A stretch of DNA of 64,000 nt from Treponema denticola (lineage in GTDB: Bacteria; Spirochaetota; Spirochaetia; Treponematales; Breznakiellaceae): NCBI GenBank assembly GCA_020719845.1, contig DYPP01000001.1, positions 101,509-165,508 of the forward strand, written 5' to 3'. Positions 52,989 through 62,214 of the stretch are shown one piece after another; positions within the stretch are counted from its first letter, which is position 1, and each line of letters starts with the position of its first letter. Position numbers and translations under genes: made by a program. Below the pieces are notes generated by a model. That model saw nothing but the letters and a program-made list of their open reading frames with translations, was not told where the DNA came from and did no database searches.

Positions 52989-54295
52989 TGTTCATACCTT
53001 CGTACGTAGATGCTCAGGGCCAAACCGATGCCGATCATGGCGGAAAGCAGGGACGAGCCCCCGTAGGACATGAACAACAGGGGGATACCGGTAATGGGCA
53101 TGACGCCCATCACCATGCCGACGTTGATCATGAAATGAAAAGAAAAAATCGCGGAAAGGCCGGCGGCGATATACGTACCGAAGGGATCGGAGGTCGTTTT
53201 CATGATGCGTATCAGGCGCAGGATGATCAACAGGAACAACGAAAAAACCAACAGCCCCCCGACGAAGCCCCATTCCTCGGAAAAAATGGAAAAAATAAAA
53301 TCCGTACTCTGCTGGGGCAAAAAACGGTAGTGGCTCTGCGTCCCCTGCAGATAGCCCTTTCCTAAAAAACCGCCGGAGCCGATGGCGGTGATGGACTGGA
53401 TGATATTCCATCCCGAACCCCGGGGATCGACCTCGGGATCCAGAAATACGATCAGCCGCATGATCTGGTAATCTTTGAGCACCTTGTGGGCCAAAAGCGA
53501 TCCCAGCAGCGAAAATATGCCGATGGAAAAAACATAGGTAATCCAGAAGAAATACCTTTTTTTGTATCTCCGGTGACCGTACAGGGCGATAAGGGCGATC
53601 AGCAAAAATGAAAAGGCCAGCACCAGTACGATACGGACATTGGCGATGATCATCAAGGCGGGGAATGCCCCCCGGGCGATATGGGTCTGCCATAGGGGCA
53701 AAACGGTAAGAAAGCCCGTCAAGGCAATCAGGGCGGTAAAATACAACACGTATCGGATGGCGATGCCGGCAATAAAAGTCATCACCAAAAAAATGGGAAT
53801 GAATACCAGCGCCGTACCCAGATCGGGTTGCAGCAAAATAATGCCCACGGGTATGAACACGATCAGACTGGAAAATAAAAAGCGGTACAAATCGGTGTGG
53901 GATCGGTTGGACGTATCCAGGTACCGGGCCAACAGCAGAATCGTCGCGATCTTGCTGAACTCCGAAGGCTGCACGCCGAAAGCGCCGATGCCGATCCAGG
54001 CGCGGGCTCCGTTCACCATGCGGCCGAAAAATAACGTATACGCCAGAAGGCCAAGGCTTCCCAAATAAAGATACAGGGAAAAATCATAAACCCGCCGGTA
54101 GTCGCCCAAAGAAACCAGCAGGGCGATCACCAGGCCGACGCCGGCCCATACGGATTGCTTGACGTGTTCGTTGGACAAGGATATTCCGGTGGACGTCATG
54201 CCGGAAGAATAAATGAACAGGATGCCGAAGGCGGTCAGGATCAGCGCGGCAAAGAAAAGGGAATAGTCAATTTCGCCCAGTCGCTTCAAGGTCAT
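52985..54295 (-). CDS. rodA: Rod-shape SEDS glycosyltransferase RodA
   Basis: RodA polymerises lipid II glycans during cell elongation. The 436-residue product has about ten membrane segments and conserved SEDS blocks: QPSEFSKIATILLLARYL, LLQPDLGTALVFIPI with the catalytic Asp region, and PQQSTDFIFSIFSEEWGF. The ISFPxxSYGGSS-type C-terminal block appears as LLFMSYGGSSLL. It overlaps mrdA and the radical SAM gene by four bases each, so it is tightly coupled to its transpeptidase partner PBP2. Confidence 0.95.
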   Translation of the reverse strand: MTLKRLGEIDYSLFFAALILTAFGILFIYSSGMTSTGISLSNEHVKQSVWAGVGLVIALLVSLGDYRRVYDFSLYLYLGSLGLLAYTLFFGRMVNGARAWIGIGAFGVQPSEFSKIATILLLARYLDTSNRSHTDLYRFLFSSLIVFIPVGIILLQPDLGTALVFIPIFLVMTFIAGIAIRYVLYFTALIALTGFLTVLPLWQTHIARGAFPALMIIANVRIVLVLAFSFLLIALIALYGHRRYKKRYFFWITYVFSIGIFSLLGSLLAHKVLKDYQIMRLIVFLDPEVDPRGSGWNIIQSITAIGSGGFLGKGYLQGTQSHYRFLPQQSTDFIFSIFSEEWGFVGGLLVFSLFLLIILRLIRIMKTTSDPFGTYIAAGLSAIFSFHFMINVGMVMGVMPITGIPLLFMSYGGSSLLSAMIGIGLALSIYVRRYEH

Positions 54296-56169
54296 TCCCG
54301 ACGCTCCCGCTCCGGCATTAAATACTGCAGACCCAGGGTACGGACCGCGTCTTCATAGGATTGCTGCGCGAACACGCCCTGAAAGATGATGGCCGAGGCG
54401 TAGGGGGCCCACCATTCCCAGGTATTCGCCGCTTCCACGATGATGGACACGACGATCTGTTCCTGGGGATTTTCGGTTTGATAGGGGGCAAAGGCGGCAA
54501 ACCAGGAGTGCCAGCGGTCGGAAAGTCCCACTTCACCCGTGCCGGTCTTTCCGGCGATTTCCACCGCTTTGATGTTCATCGGAAAACGGGCGGTGCCTTC
54601 GGTGATCACCGCCCGCATATTATCCCGTACCGTCCGGAAGACTTCCGGCAGGACATCGCTGCGGTGGATGGCATTGGGTCTGGTGGTTTTGATGACCGCT
54701 CCCGAAAAAGGATCCCGGACTTCCTTGAGCAGGTAGGGCTGGTAGATGACGCCGTCGTTGACGACCATGGCAACCATGTTGGCCATCTGGAGGGGGGTTA
54801 CCAGGGTAAACCCCTGACCGATAGCCATGTTCATCGTATCGCCGCCCAGCCATTTTTCATGAAAGCGACGCTCCTTCCACTGGGGCGTCGGGATAAAGCC
54901 CGCGATCTCGCCGGGTAGATCGATGCCGCTCAGGCTTCCGAATCCGAAATCCTTGGCGTAGGAAACGATACGCTCGACGCCCAGGTGATCCCGGCCGACC
55001 ATCCAGAAATAAATATCGCAGGATTGGGCCAGGGCGCTCTTCAGGTCGAGCGGTCCATGCCCGGGCTTGCGGATATGACAGCGCCATACCCGTTCGCCAT
55101 AGGACATTTCGCCCTTGCAATCGATGGTTTGCTCCGGCGGAAAGGATTTTTCCGCCAGAATTCCCGTCGACATGACCACTTTGAACGTCGAGGCCGGCGG
55201 ATAATGGGACTGTATAGCCCGATTGAGAAGCGGTTTTTCAGGATCATCCAGCAGGGATTGGTAGGCGTTGCCCGCGTCGTTCATGTTGAAGACGTTGGGA
55301 TCGTACCAGGGGTAGGAAACCATGGCCAGGATTTCACCCGTAGCCGGCCGGGTCACGACTACCGCCCCCATCCGCTCTCCCAGCGCCTTTTCGGCCAGGG
55401 TCTGGATAGTGCGATCAATGGTCAGCACGACGTTTTTTCCCATCAGGGGCGGTTCCCGGAGCGCCTCTTCTTCCATCGCGATTTTACGGCCCCGCACGTC
55501 CACGATCCTGGTTTCCTGTCCGTCCTGGCCGCGCAGCAGTTCGTCATACTGTTTTTCAATACCCGCCTTGCCGATGATGTTGCCTTGTTGATAGCCCTTA
55601 TTGTAGAGGATTTTCAGCTCATCCCGGGTAATATCCCCGACGTAGCCGATGATGTGGGCCAGACTGCCCGTATCGACGTAGCTGCGCACCGGTTTGGACA
55701 ACCAGGACACGCCGGGGAGTTCATCGATCCGTTCGGCCAGCATGCCGATCGTTTCAAAGGACACGTGGGCGGCGACCTCGATGGGCTGATAAAGATGGTA
55801 GTACTCCGGAGGCATGCGGCGATGAATCTGGTCGGCTGGAATTTTGAGCAATTCCGCAAGCTTCAGGACCAGTTCGGGAATGTTCTTGTCCGGAATTTCC
55901 GCGGGCGTGATGGCAACCGCAAAAGAGTCGATGTTGAGCACCATCGGCTGGTTGTAATTGCGATCAAAAATTTCGCCCCGCTGGGCGGGCAGAATGGTGG
56001 TTCGGCGGGCAATCTTTTGGGCCCGGGAACGGTATAAATCTACGGATACGATCTGCATGCTGAAGAGCTTGAGGGTGTACACGACGAAGATTCCGATGAA
56101 CAGCCCCTGCAGGACGCGAATTCTGCCCAGCGGCCGCTCTTCCCCGGGGGTATGGATGGAAAAGGGCAT
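54292..56169 (-). CDS. mrdA: Penicillin-binding protein 2
   Basis: PBP2 is the transpeptidase of the elongasome. The 625-residue product has an N-terminal membrane anchor (about 20-40), a dimerisation/pedestal region (60-230), and the transpeptidase domain. The active-site SxxK is visible as STFK in PPASTFKV near residue 326, the SxD as SCD, and KTGT near residue 555. It overlaps rodA by four bases and shares one base with the mreD stop. Confidence 0.95.
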   Translation of the reverse strand: MPFSIHTPGEERPLGRIRVLQGLFIGIFVVYTLKLFSMQIVSVDLYRSRAQKIARRTTILPAQRGEIFDRNYNQPMVLNIDSFAVAITPAEIPDKNIPELVLKLAELLKIPADQIHRRMPPEYYHLYQPIEVAAHVSFETIGMLAERIDELPGVSWLSKPVRSYVDTGSLAHIIGYVGDITRDELKILYNKGYQQGNIIGKAGIEKQYDELLRGQDGQETRIVDVRGRKIAMEEEALREPPLMGKNVVLTIDRTIQTLAEKALGERMGAVVVTRPATGEILAMVSYPWYDPNVFNMNDAGNAYQSLLDDPEKPLLNRAIQSHYPPASTFKVVMSTGILAEKSFPPEQTIDCKGEMSYGERVWRCHIRKPGHGPLDLKSALAQSCDIYFWMVGRDHLGVERIVSYAKDFGFGSLSGIDLPGEIAGFIPTPQWKERRFHEKWLGGDTMNMAIGQGFTLVTPLQMANMVAMVVNDGVIYQPYLLKEVRDPFSGAVIKTTRPNAIHRSDVLPEVFRTVRDNMRAVITEGTARFPMNIKAVEIAGKTGTGEVGLSDRWHSWFAAFAPYQTENPQEQIVVSIIVEAANTWEWWAPYASAIIFQGVFAQQSYEDAVRTLGLQYLMPERERRE

Positions 56170-56672
56170 CAGGTCCCCTTCCTGGGCCGCAGGACGGTCT
56201 TGAAAAAGCTGAGCAGGGCAAACAACACGGGTGCCGTCCCGGTATTGAACGCCAGTTCAATCCACAGCGTGGGAGCCGTAAAGGAATAGCTGGGTACCGC
56301 CCCGGCAAAAAGGAGATCGAGGGCCGCCAAGATGAAGGCTTTGAGCAACGTCGCCAAGGCGCAAAGGACGGCGGGAAGAATGAAGGGGTCCAGAAAAAAG
56401 GTCCCCCGCAAGCGGCCGGCGAGGGCTCCGATGGCGGTGCGCACCAGGGCGTTCAAACCCGGCGGCGCCGCAGATAGAAAGTCCAGGGCAAAACCGGAAA
56501 AGAAGCCCGTCAGCTGACCGGTCATGGTGCCGTTCACGTAGGCGATGTACACCACCACGCCGAGCACCAGATCGGGAACCACCTGATAGACGGCCAGGCG
56601 CGACAGGATCGTCGACTGCAGAATCGCCGCGACCACGGCCAAGATCGTCCCCCAGGCTACGGTCTTGGCCAT
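56169..56672 (-). CDS. mreD: Rod-shape-determining membrane protein MreD
   Basis: This 167-residue protein has five or six hydrophobic segments and a short loop-rich profile typical of MreD, the poorly conserved membrane partner of MreC. Assignment rests on topology and on its place between mreC and mrdA. It starts directly after the mreC stop. Confidence 0.82.
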   Translation of the reverse strand: MAKTVAWGTILAVVAAILQSTILSRLAVYQVVPDLVLGVVVYIAYVNGTMTGQLTGFFSGFALDFLSAAPPGLNALVRTAIGALAGRLRGTFFLDPFILPAVLCALATLLKAFILAALDLLFAGAVPSYSFTAPTLWIELAFNTGTAPVLFALLSFFKTVLRPRKGT

Positions 56673-57536
56673 TTATTCGCTTCCTTCTTTGACGTCGATG
56701 GCAAATACGTATTCCAGGCGGGAAAAATCCACGGCGCTTTCCAGTTCGGCTTCCACCGAGGTTTCATATTCCTGGTCCAGGATCCGTGCAATCCGACCGA
56801 CGATGATATCGCCGGGGTAGACGCCGCCCAAACCGCTGCTGACCACCAGGTCGCCGAAACGCAACTCATCTTTGGCTCTTTTTTTGATGTAGCGCATAAG
56901 GAGCGGGGCATCCGTACTCCCCTGCCCTTCGACGATGCCTTCGTAGCGGGACTCGGCCAGGCGCACAGAGACAAAGGAGCTGACGTCATAGATGGGCATG
57001 ACCAGGCTTTCCAGGCGGCCTACTTGAACCACGCGCCCGGCCAGCCCCTGGATGCCGTCATGATAAGCGATTACCGGCATGTTTTTACGGATGCCGTCCT
57101 TGACGCCCTTGTTGATGACCAGGGCGGAAAAAAGATTATCCGGATCCCGGCCGATGATCTGGGCGGGAACTTGGCGGTACACGATGGTCCGGCTAAATCC
57201 CAGTTGTTCCCGAAGACGCAGATTTTCCTGCTTGATCTCCGCCGCATCCCGTTCCAGACGATCAAAACGTTCTACCCGGGCGACCAATTCGGTATATTCG
57301 CGCCGCAGTTCCGCCAGCTCCCGGATGGACAGTACCGTACGGGAGGCAAAGGACGAAACCACGTGGATGCTGCCCCGGATGCCGGAAAAAAGGGAAAACC
57401 CCACGTCCCGGAAGTTGACCACAAAACTCCGGGTGGAAAGCAACAGCATGGAAAAAGAAACAAACATCAGCGCCGCAAAGACGTACGCCTCGGCAAAGGT
57501 CTTTTTCCGTGTCTGATGTTCCTCCCCGGGCCGCAT
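56673..57536 (-). CDS. mreC: Rod-shape-determining protein MreC
   Basis: MreC links MreB to the PBP2-RodA pair from the periplasmic side. The 287-residue product has one N-terminal membrane segment (about 15-35), a coiled coil (about 75-115, with RELAELRREYTELVARVERF), and the beta-rich MreC core (PAQIIGRDPDNLFSALVINKG, then VVSSGLGGVYPGDIIVGRI). It begins five bases after mreB. Confidence 0.92.
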   Translation of the reverse strand: MRPGEEHQTRKKTFAEAYVFAALMFVSFSMLLLSTRSFVVNFRDVGFSLFSGIRGSIHVVSSFASRTVLSIRELAELRREYTELVARVERFDRLERDAAEIKQENLRLREQLGFSRTIVYRQVPAQIIGRDPDNLFSALVINKGVKDGIRKNMPVIAYHDGIQGLAGRVVQVGRLESLVMPIYDVSSFVSVRLAESRYEGIVEGQGSTDAPLLMRYIKKRAKDELRFGDLVVSSGLGGVYPGDIIVGRIARILDQEYETSVEAELESAVDFSRLEYVFAIDVKEGSE

Positions 57537-57541
57537 GCCGT

Positions 57542-58585
57542 TTATCCGTTCAGGTTGTCATAAATGCTGCGGGTGTTGTTGAAGCCTTTGGCGTACTCAA
57601 AGTACTTGCCCGCGCCCAGAGCGACGCAATCCAGGGGGCGCTCCGCCAGGATGACGGGGACGCCGGTTTCCTTGGAAATGAGCTTGGGCAAACCTTTTAA
57701 AAGCGACCCGCCGCCGGTCATGACGATGCCCCGTTCCACTATATCCGCCGCCAGCTCCGGCGGTGTCTGGCCCAGGGTACGCTTGATTTCGTCGATGATC
57801 TGGGTAATGGGGTCTTTCAAGGCTTCCCGAACCTCAACCGAGTCGATCTCCAGACGCCGGGGCAAACCGGTAATCGCGTCGGTTCCCTTTATTTCCACTT
57901 TTTCAATGGTTTTATCCGGCGATGCATTGCCGATTTCCATCTTGAGCCGTTCCGAGGTCTGTTCGCCGATGATCAGGTTATGCACGCTGCGGACGTGTTT
58001 GATGATCGCTTCGTCAAATTCGTCCCCCCCCAGCCGGATGGCGTTGGTGACCACCATGCCGCCGAGGGATATTACCGATATTTCCGTGGTGCCGCCGCCG
58101 ATATCGCAGATCATATGCCCCGCAGGCTCAAAAATGGGGATATCCGCGCCGATGGCCGCCGCCAGACTTTCTTCAATGACCTTGACGTCCCGGGCGCCGG
58201 CTTTATAGGCGCTTTCTTCCACCGCCCGGCGCTCCACCTCGGTAATGCAGGAAGGCACGCCGATCACCATGCGGGGTTTGATGAACCAGTGCCGGGGCAG
58301 CACCTTGGAAATGAAGTAGCGGATCATTTTTTCCGTCGTTTCCAGATCCGCGATCACCCCATCCCGCAGCGGCCTGATGGCGATGATGTCCCCCGGCGTT
58401 TTCCAGAGCATGCGCTTGGCGTCCGACCCTACGGCGACTACCTTCTTGGTCCCCCGCTCCACGGCGACGACAGAGGGTTCATTGATGACAATGCCCTTGC
58501 CCCGTACATAAATAAGGGTATTGCAGGTCCCCAAATCGATGCCGATATCGGATGAAAGATTCTCGAACCATTTTCCGCCTGCCAT
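57542..58585 (-). CDS. mreB: Actin-like rod-shape protein MreB
   Basis: MreB filaments orient cell-wall synthesis. The phosphate-1 motif [10 protein letters not shown], the DIGGGTTEI motif and the [10 protein letters not shown] adenosine motif are all present. The frame extends upstream to 58630, but ATG 58585 ([10 protein letters not shown]) has GGAGG seven bases before it and gives the usual length of about 347 residues. The gene follows the TPR gene by 13 bases within the rod-shape operon. Confidence 0.96.
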   Translation of the reverse strand: MAGGKWFENLSSDIGIDLGTCNTLIYVRGKGIVINEPSVVAVERGTKKVVAVGSDAKRMLWKTPGDIIAIRPLRDGVIADLETTEKMIRYFISKVLPRHWFIKPRMVIGVPSCITEVERRAVEESAYKAGARDVKVIEESLAAAIGADIPIFEPAGHMICDIGGGTTEISVISLGGMVVTNAIRLGGDEFDEAIIKHVRSVHNLIIGEQTSERLKMEIGNASPDKTIEKVEIKGTDAITGLPRRLEIDSVEVREALKDPITQIIDEIKRTLGQTPPELAADIVERGIVMTGGGSLLKGLPKLISKETGVPVILAERPLDCVALGAGKYFEYAKGFNNTRSIYDNLNG

Positions 58586-58598
58586 GAGCGTCCTCCGC

Positions 58599-59552
58599 TT
58601 ACATACTGAGCCGGCTGCGCGCCGGCCCATGGGTTGGGTCTATTCGGATTGTTTTTCGCCATTCGGAGCGAGCTTTTACCGTATCTCCGGTTTTATCATA
58701 CAATTCGCCTAGTTGAAAATGAGCTTCCGCATTTTGTCCGTCCAGCTGCGTGACCCTGAAGTACTCGGCTTCCGCGCCGGCCAGATCCCCGGATTGGGCC
58801 AGGATGGAACCAAGCAGGAGGCGGGCTTGGGCCACCACGATGGAATCCCTGGATTCTTCGGCGCAGCGGATCAGGTACGGCCGCGCGGAATCGTGCTCAT
58901 TGAGGGCGATATAGGATCGCGCCATGGCAAGCAGCAGCAAGTCCAAGGATTGTTCGGCGGCCCCTTCGGTCGCCCCGGGTTCCAAGGCCAGGCTGAAAGC
59001 GGCGACGCTGCGGCGGAAGTCATGCTTTGCCGCGTAGGACAAACCGAGATATTCCGCCAGATCCGCCGCGGAAAAGCCATCTTTCCGGGACGCTTCAAGA
59101 TAGCGCACCGCCAAATCCGCGTAGGAAGGGCCCTTGTGATAATACGCCTTGCCCAGGACGTAGAACACCCGGGGATCTTTTTGGACCGACCGGATCAGCA
59201 AGGCTTTTCGCAAAGACCAGATGCTTTGGTCGATGTAAGCCAGCCGGTCCTGAGCGCTGAGCTGGGTGGTTGCCAGTTGGTAGGCGGAAAAACCATGGAT
59301 GGTAAGCATCACCGCGTCCAGCGGCTTGGTTTCCAGCTGTCCGCGACTCAAGGCGTACGCCGCCGGGTAGTCGCCGCCGGACCAGAGGCGCAACAGTTCG
59401 GTGCGGTCGCCCTGGGAGTGATTCATGAATTCCGGAAGAAACCGCACCAGGCCGCCCACGGTGAGGGCAAGGGCCAGACCGACAGCCGCGGTTCTCAGGG
59501 CGCGCTTTTTGAGTATCTGTACACCGTAGCTGGAGCGCGGCTTTTTGAACAT
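58599..59552 (-). CDS. Membrane-anchored TPR protein heading the mre operon
   Basis: The 317-residue product has a basic N-terminus with one membrane segment (about 20-40) and a periplasmic TPR solenoid to the end, with clear repeats such as [20 protein letters not shown] and [22 protein letters not shown]. It lies 13 bases before mreB, so it is probably part of the elongasome transcript. A role as an envelope adaptor is inference. The start codon lies only about five bases from the predicted transcription start and lacks a ribosome site. Confidence 0.82.
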   Translation of the reverse strand: MFKKPRSSYGVQILKKRALRTAAVGLALALTVGGLVRFLPEFMNHSQGDRTELLRLWSGGDYPAAYALSRGQLETKPLDAVMLTIHGFSAYQLATTQLSAQDRLAYIDQSIWSLRKALLIRSVQKDPRVFYVLGKAYYHKGPSYADLAVRYLEASRKDGFSAADLAEYLGLSYAAKHDFRRSVAAFSLALEPGATEGAAEQSLDLLLLAMARSYIALNEHDSARPYLIRCAEESRDSIVVAQARLLLGSILAQSGDLAGAEAEYFRVTQLDGQNAEAHFQLGELYDKTGDTVKARSEWRKTIRIDPTHGPARSRLSM

Positions 59553-59563
59553 AATGCCGTATG

Positions 59564-59592
59564 ATATAACCCTTTTAACCGGAAAAAGTCAA
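59564..59592 (-). promoter_or_regulatory. Promoter of the rod-shape operon
   Basis: On the reverse strand TTGACT (59592-59587), 17 bases and TTATAT (59569-59564) fit a sigma-70 promoter. Shifting the -10 box by one base gives TATATC. The predicted start of transcription is near 59557, next to the ATG at 59552. Confidence 0.6.
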
Positions 59593-59668
59593 CGGAGACC
59601 CCCCATTTGAGCTACGAATCGTACCCTGAAGCGTCGCCGCCGGGGTAAAGAGTACGAGTCGCCCCGCC

Positions 59669-60733
59669 CTATTCGTCGACCAAACTATTCCGCACTTCCA
59701 TGATTTGCGGTAATTTTTCCATAAAGCAATCGACCAGATGGGGCGAGAAATGGGTTCCCCGGTTCGTTTTGATGTAATCCACCGCCTCATCCACCGTCCA
59801 CCGTCGTTTATACGGCCGCGTGGAAGTCAGGGCGTCAAAAACGTCGGACACCGCCACGATCTGTCCCGACACGGGGATAGCCTCACCCGCCAAGCCCTTG
59901 GGATAGCCCGTTCCATCCCACTTCTCGTGATGGTTGAGGGCTATTTCTTCCGCAAGGCGCAGGAGTTCCGAATCGTCCCCGGCCAGGATATGGGCGCCGA
60001 TCAAGGTGTGGGTCTTCATCGTTTCCCACTCGGCTCCCTCCAGCTTGCCCGGTTTCAACAGGATGGCGTCGGGAATCCCGATCTTGCCGACATCGTGCAT
60101 CGGCGCGGCGTGCAGCAGGTTCTCCAGTGCCTGATCGTTCCAGCCCAGGGACTGGGCCAGAATTACCGCCGTGCGGCTTACCCGCAGGATATGCCGCCCG
60201 GTTTCGTTATCCCGGTACTCCGAGGCGCGTCCCAGCCGCTGAACGATCTGCATACGGGTTTCCAGCAATTTCGAGGTCCGTTGCCGCACCATGAGCTCCA
60301 GCGTTTCTTTTTCCGCGTTCATCAGGCGATACGCCGTATAGGCTTCGAGCATGGTTCGGACCCGGGCAAGCAACTCGTGCATATCAAAGGGTTTGGTGAT
60401 ATAGTCCCTAGCGCCGCTCTCCAATGATTTGAGGATGAATTCTTTACCGTGCTGCGCGGTCAGCATGATCACCGGCGGCAAAAGGGGGTCATTGAGAGCC
60501 CTCAGCTGATCCAGAATCTCCAACCCGCTCAGATGCGGCATGTTGATATCCAAAAGGATCAGATCGGGACGGCTCGTTGCGTACAGTGGCAGAACGGTGC
60601 GGGGATCCTGCACCGCGATAAGGTTGGTATATCCCTTGCTCTCCAGCATTTTTCCGAGGACTTTCAGGTTTACCGCCTCGTCATCCACCATCATGATCCG
60701 CGACGATGACAAATATTCCCACAGCGCATCCAT
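59669..60733 (-). CDS. Response regulator with HD-GYP cyclic-di-GMP phosphodiesterase domain
   Basis: The product, about 354 residues, has an N-terminal receiver domain (about 10-130; the phospho-acceptor Asp lies in LLDINMP, with the conserved Lys in TKPFD). A helical linker follows, then an HD-GYP domain (about 165-345) with HD in MHDVGKIGIPD and HHEKWDGTGYPKGL. HD-GYP enzymes break down cyclic di-GMP. ATG 60733 has an AGGGGGA ribosome site. An in-frame ATG at 60772 overlaps the upstream gene as ATGA and has no ribosome site, but could allow coupling. It is the likely output of the two kinase-type genes upstream. Confidence 0.92.
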   Translation of the reverse strand: MDALWEYLSSSRIMMVDDEAVNLKVLGKMLESKGYTNLIAVQDPRTVLPLYATSRPDLILLDINMPHLSGLEILDQLRALNDPLLPPVIMLTAQHGKEFILKSLESGARDYITKPFDMHELLARVRTMLEAYTAYRLMNAEKETLELMVRQRTSKLLETRMQIVQRLGRASEYRDNETGRHILRVSRTAVILAQSLGWNDQALENLLHAAPMHDVGKIGIPDAILLKPGKLEGAEWETMKTHTLIGAHILAGDDSELLRLAEEIALNHHEKWDGTGYPKGLAGEAIPVSGQIVAVSDVFDALTSTRPYKRRWTVDEAVDYIKTNRGTHFSPHLVDCFMEKLPQIMEVRNSLVDE

Positions 60734-60768
60734 TATGTCCCCCTGTCTTTGTGTCCGACGCTCTTTTG

Positions 60769-62214
60769 TCATGAAGAATAATCCAGCAAGGTATCGACCA
60801 GCTTTTGCAAGTGCCGCCCCGCCGACATTATTTCCATAATTGAGTCCCTTTGATCCCTGGGCAAAGCAGGGTTCGTTTCCGCCTCGAGCAACTGGGTAAA
60901 CCCGAGAATGCTGTTCAACGGCGTATATAATTCATGGCTCATGCGTTCATAGAAAGAAGATTTTTCTCTATTGGCGGTCTCCGCGGCAAACAGAGCCGCC
61001 CGTAATTCATCGGTCCTTTGATCCACCATCTGCTCCAGGCGGCTTGAGTATTCCTCAAGACGCTTCTTCTGGTTGACCTGATCGGTAACATCCTGAACCG
61101 TACCGATGGAGCGCTCCGCTTTACCCTGCTCGTCGTACGAGGATTGCCCCTGGGCGTGAATATGCTTTGTCCGCTGATCGGGAAACACCAAACGGTACGC
61201 CATATCGTATGCCGTGTGGCCCCGAACAGAGTCCCTAAACGCGTTGAACGCCCGTTTCCGATCCTCCGGGTGGAGGCGGTCATGGATGATTTTTTCCAAT
61301 TGCCCGGCGGCGAGGGGGCTTTTCATCGGATCAAATTCGAATATCCGGGCGGCTTCTTGCGAATACACCGCCAATTCGGTGCTATGGTTGATCTCCCAAT
61401 GCCCGATGTGGGCCAGCCGTTGGGCTTCCAGCAACCGGGCCTCGTTCAGGGCAAGCGTATCCCGCAGGGACCGCGCTTCCTGGATATCGCGCATGCTGGT
61501 CGAAAAATATTCCGGAATTCCCTTGGCGTTCTTATGGACCATGAGCACCTGGGAAACGGGAATCTCCGTACCATCTTTGGTCAGTATCGCCGATTCCCCC
61601 GACCAGGAACCCTCTTCAAGCGCCTGGGGAATGGCGGTCTCGATCACTATCTTGGCGGCCCACGCGGGGTGAACGTCGGGGATGCGGTGATCCGAGGGAT
61701 CCTCATCGTTCGGCCATCCCAACACGCGCCGACCGGATGCGTTCATATACGTTATCTGCAAATCCATGGTCGCCGTCGATATGAGGTCGGCGGTGGTCCT
61801 GAGGATCGCGTTCAGACGCGTTTGCTCGCTTCGGTGATGCCATTCCTCGGTAATATCTTCAATATCGCCCATGATGCCGATGGGGCGATTGTTTTCATCC
61901 CGATAGGTCGATTTGGTGATCCGCACCCAGCGCAGGGAACCATCGGCCTGGAGGGGATGGGCTTCTATCGTTTTGGGAATCCCCAACCGAAGCACCTCTC
62001 CATCTTCTTCCCGGAACGAGCGGGCGATTTCTTCCGGGAAAAGGTCGTAGTCGGTTTTGCCGAAGATTCCCTCTTGTTCCAATCCCAGCACCCGCGCGTA
62101 GGCGTTGGTGCAGAAAACGTAGGTGGACTCAAGGTCCTTTAGAAACATCCAGCGGGGATAGGATAGAAAACCCCGCAAACCGGCTATGACCTGGGCCCAC
62201 TGCCTGGGATCCAT
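60769..62214 (-). CDS. Three-PAS protein with HisKA domain but no ATPase domain
   Basis: The 481-residue product contains three PAS domains (about 20-125, 130-250 and 265-390), then a coiled coil and a HisKA dimerisation domain with the phospho-His in ERMSHELYTPLN near residue 435. It stops about 45 residues later, at LLDYSS, and the next gene starts immediately. No HATPase_c motif (N, G1, F or G2 box) follows in any frame I could see. It therefore cannot phosphorylate itself alone. It abuts the hybrid kinase with no gap. Confidence 0.88.
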   Translation of the reverse strand: MDPRQWAQVIAGLRGFLSYPRWMFLKDLESTYVFCTNAYARVLGLEQEGIFGKTDYDLFPEEIARSFREEDGEVLRLGIPKTIEAHPLQADGSLRWVRITKSTYRDENNRPIGIMGDIEDITEEWHHRSEQTRLNAILRTTADLISTATMDLQITYMNASGRRVLGWPNDEDPSDHRIPDVHPAWAAKIVIETAIPQALEEGSWSGESAILTKDGTEIPVSQVLMVHKNAKGIPEYFSTSMRDIQEARSLRDTLALNEARLLEAQRLAHIGHWEINHSTELAVYSQEAARIFEFDPMKSPLAAGQLEKIIHDRLHPEDRKRAFNAFRDSVRGHTAYDMAYRLVFPDQRTKHIHAQGQSSYDEQGKAERSIGTVQDVTDQVNQKKRLEEYSSRLEQMVDQRTDELRAALFAAETANREKSSFYERMSHELYTPLNSILGFTQLLEAETNPALPRDQRDSIMEIMSAGRHLQKLVDTLLDYSS

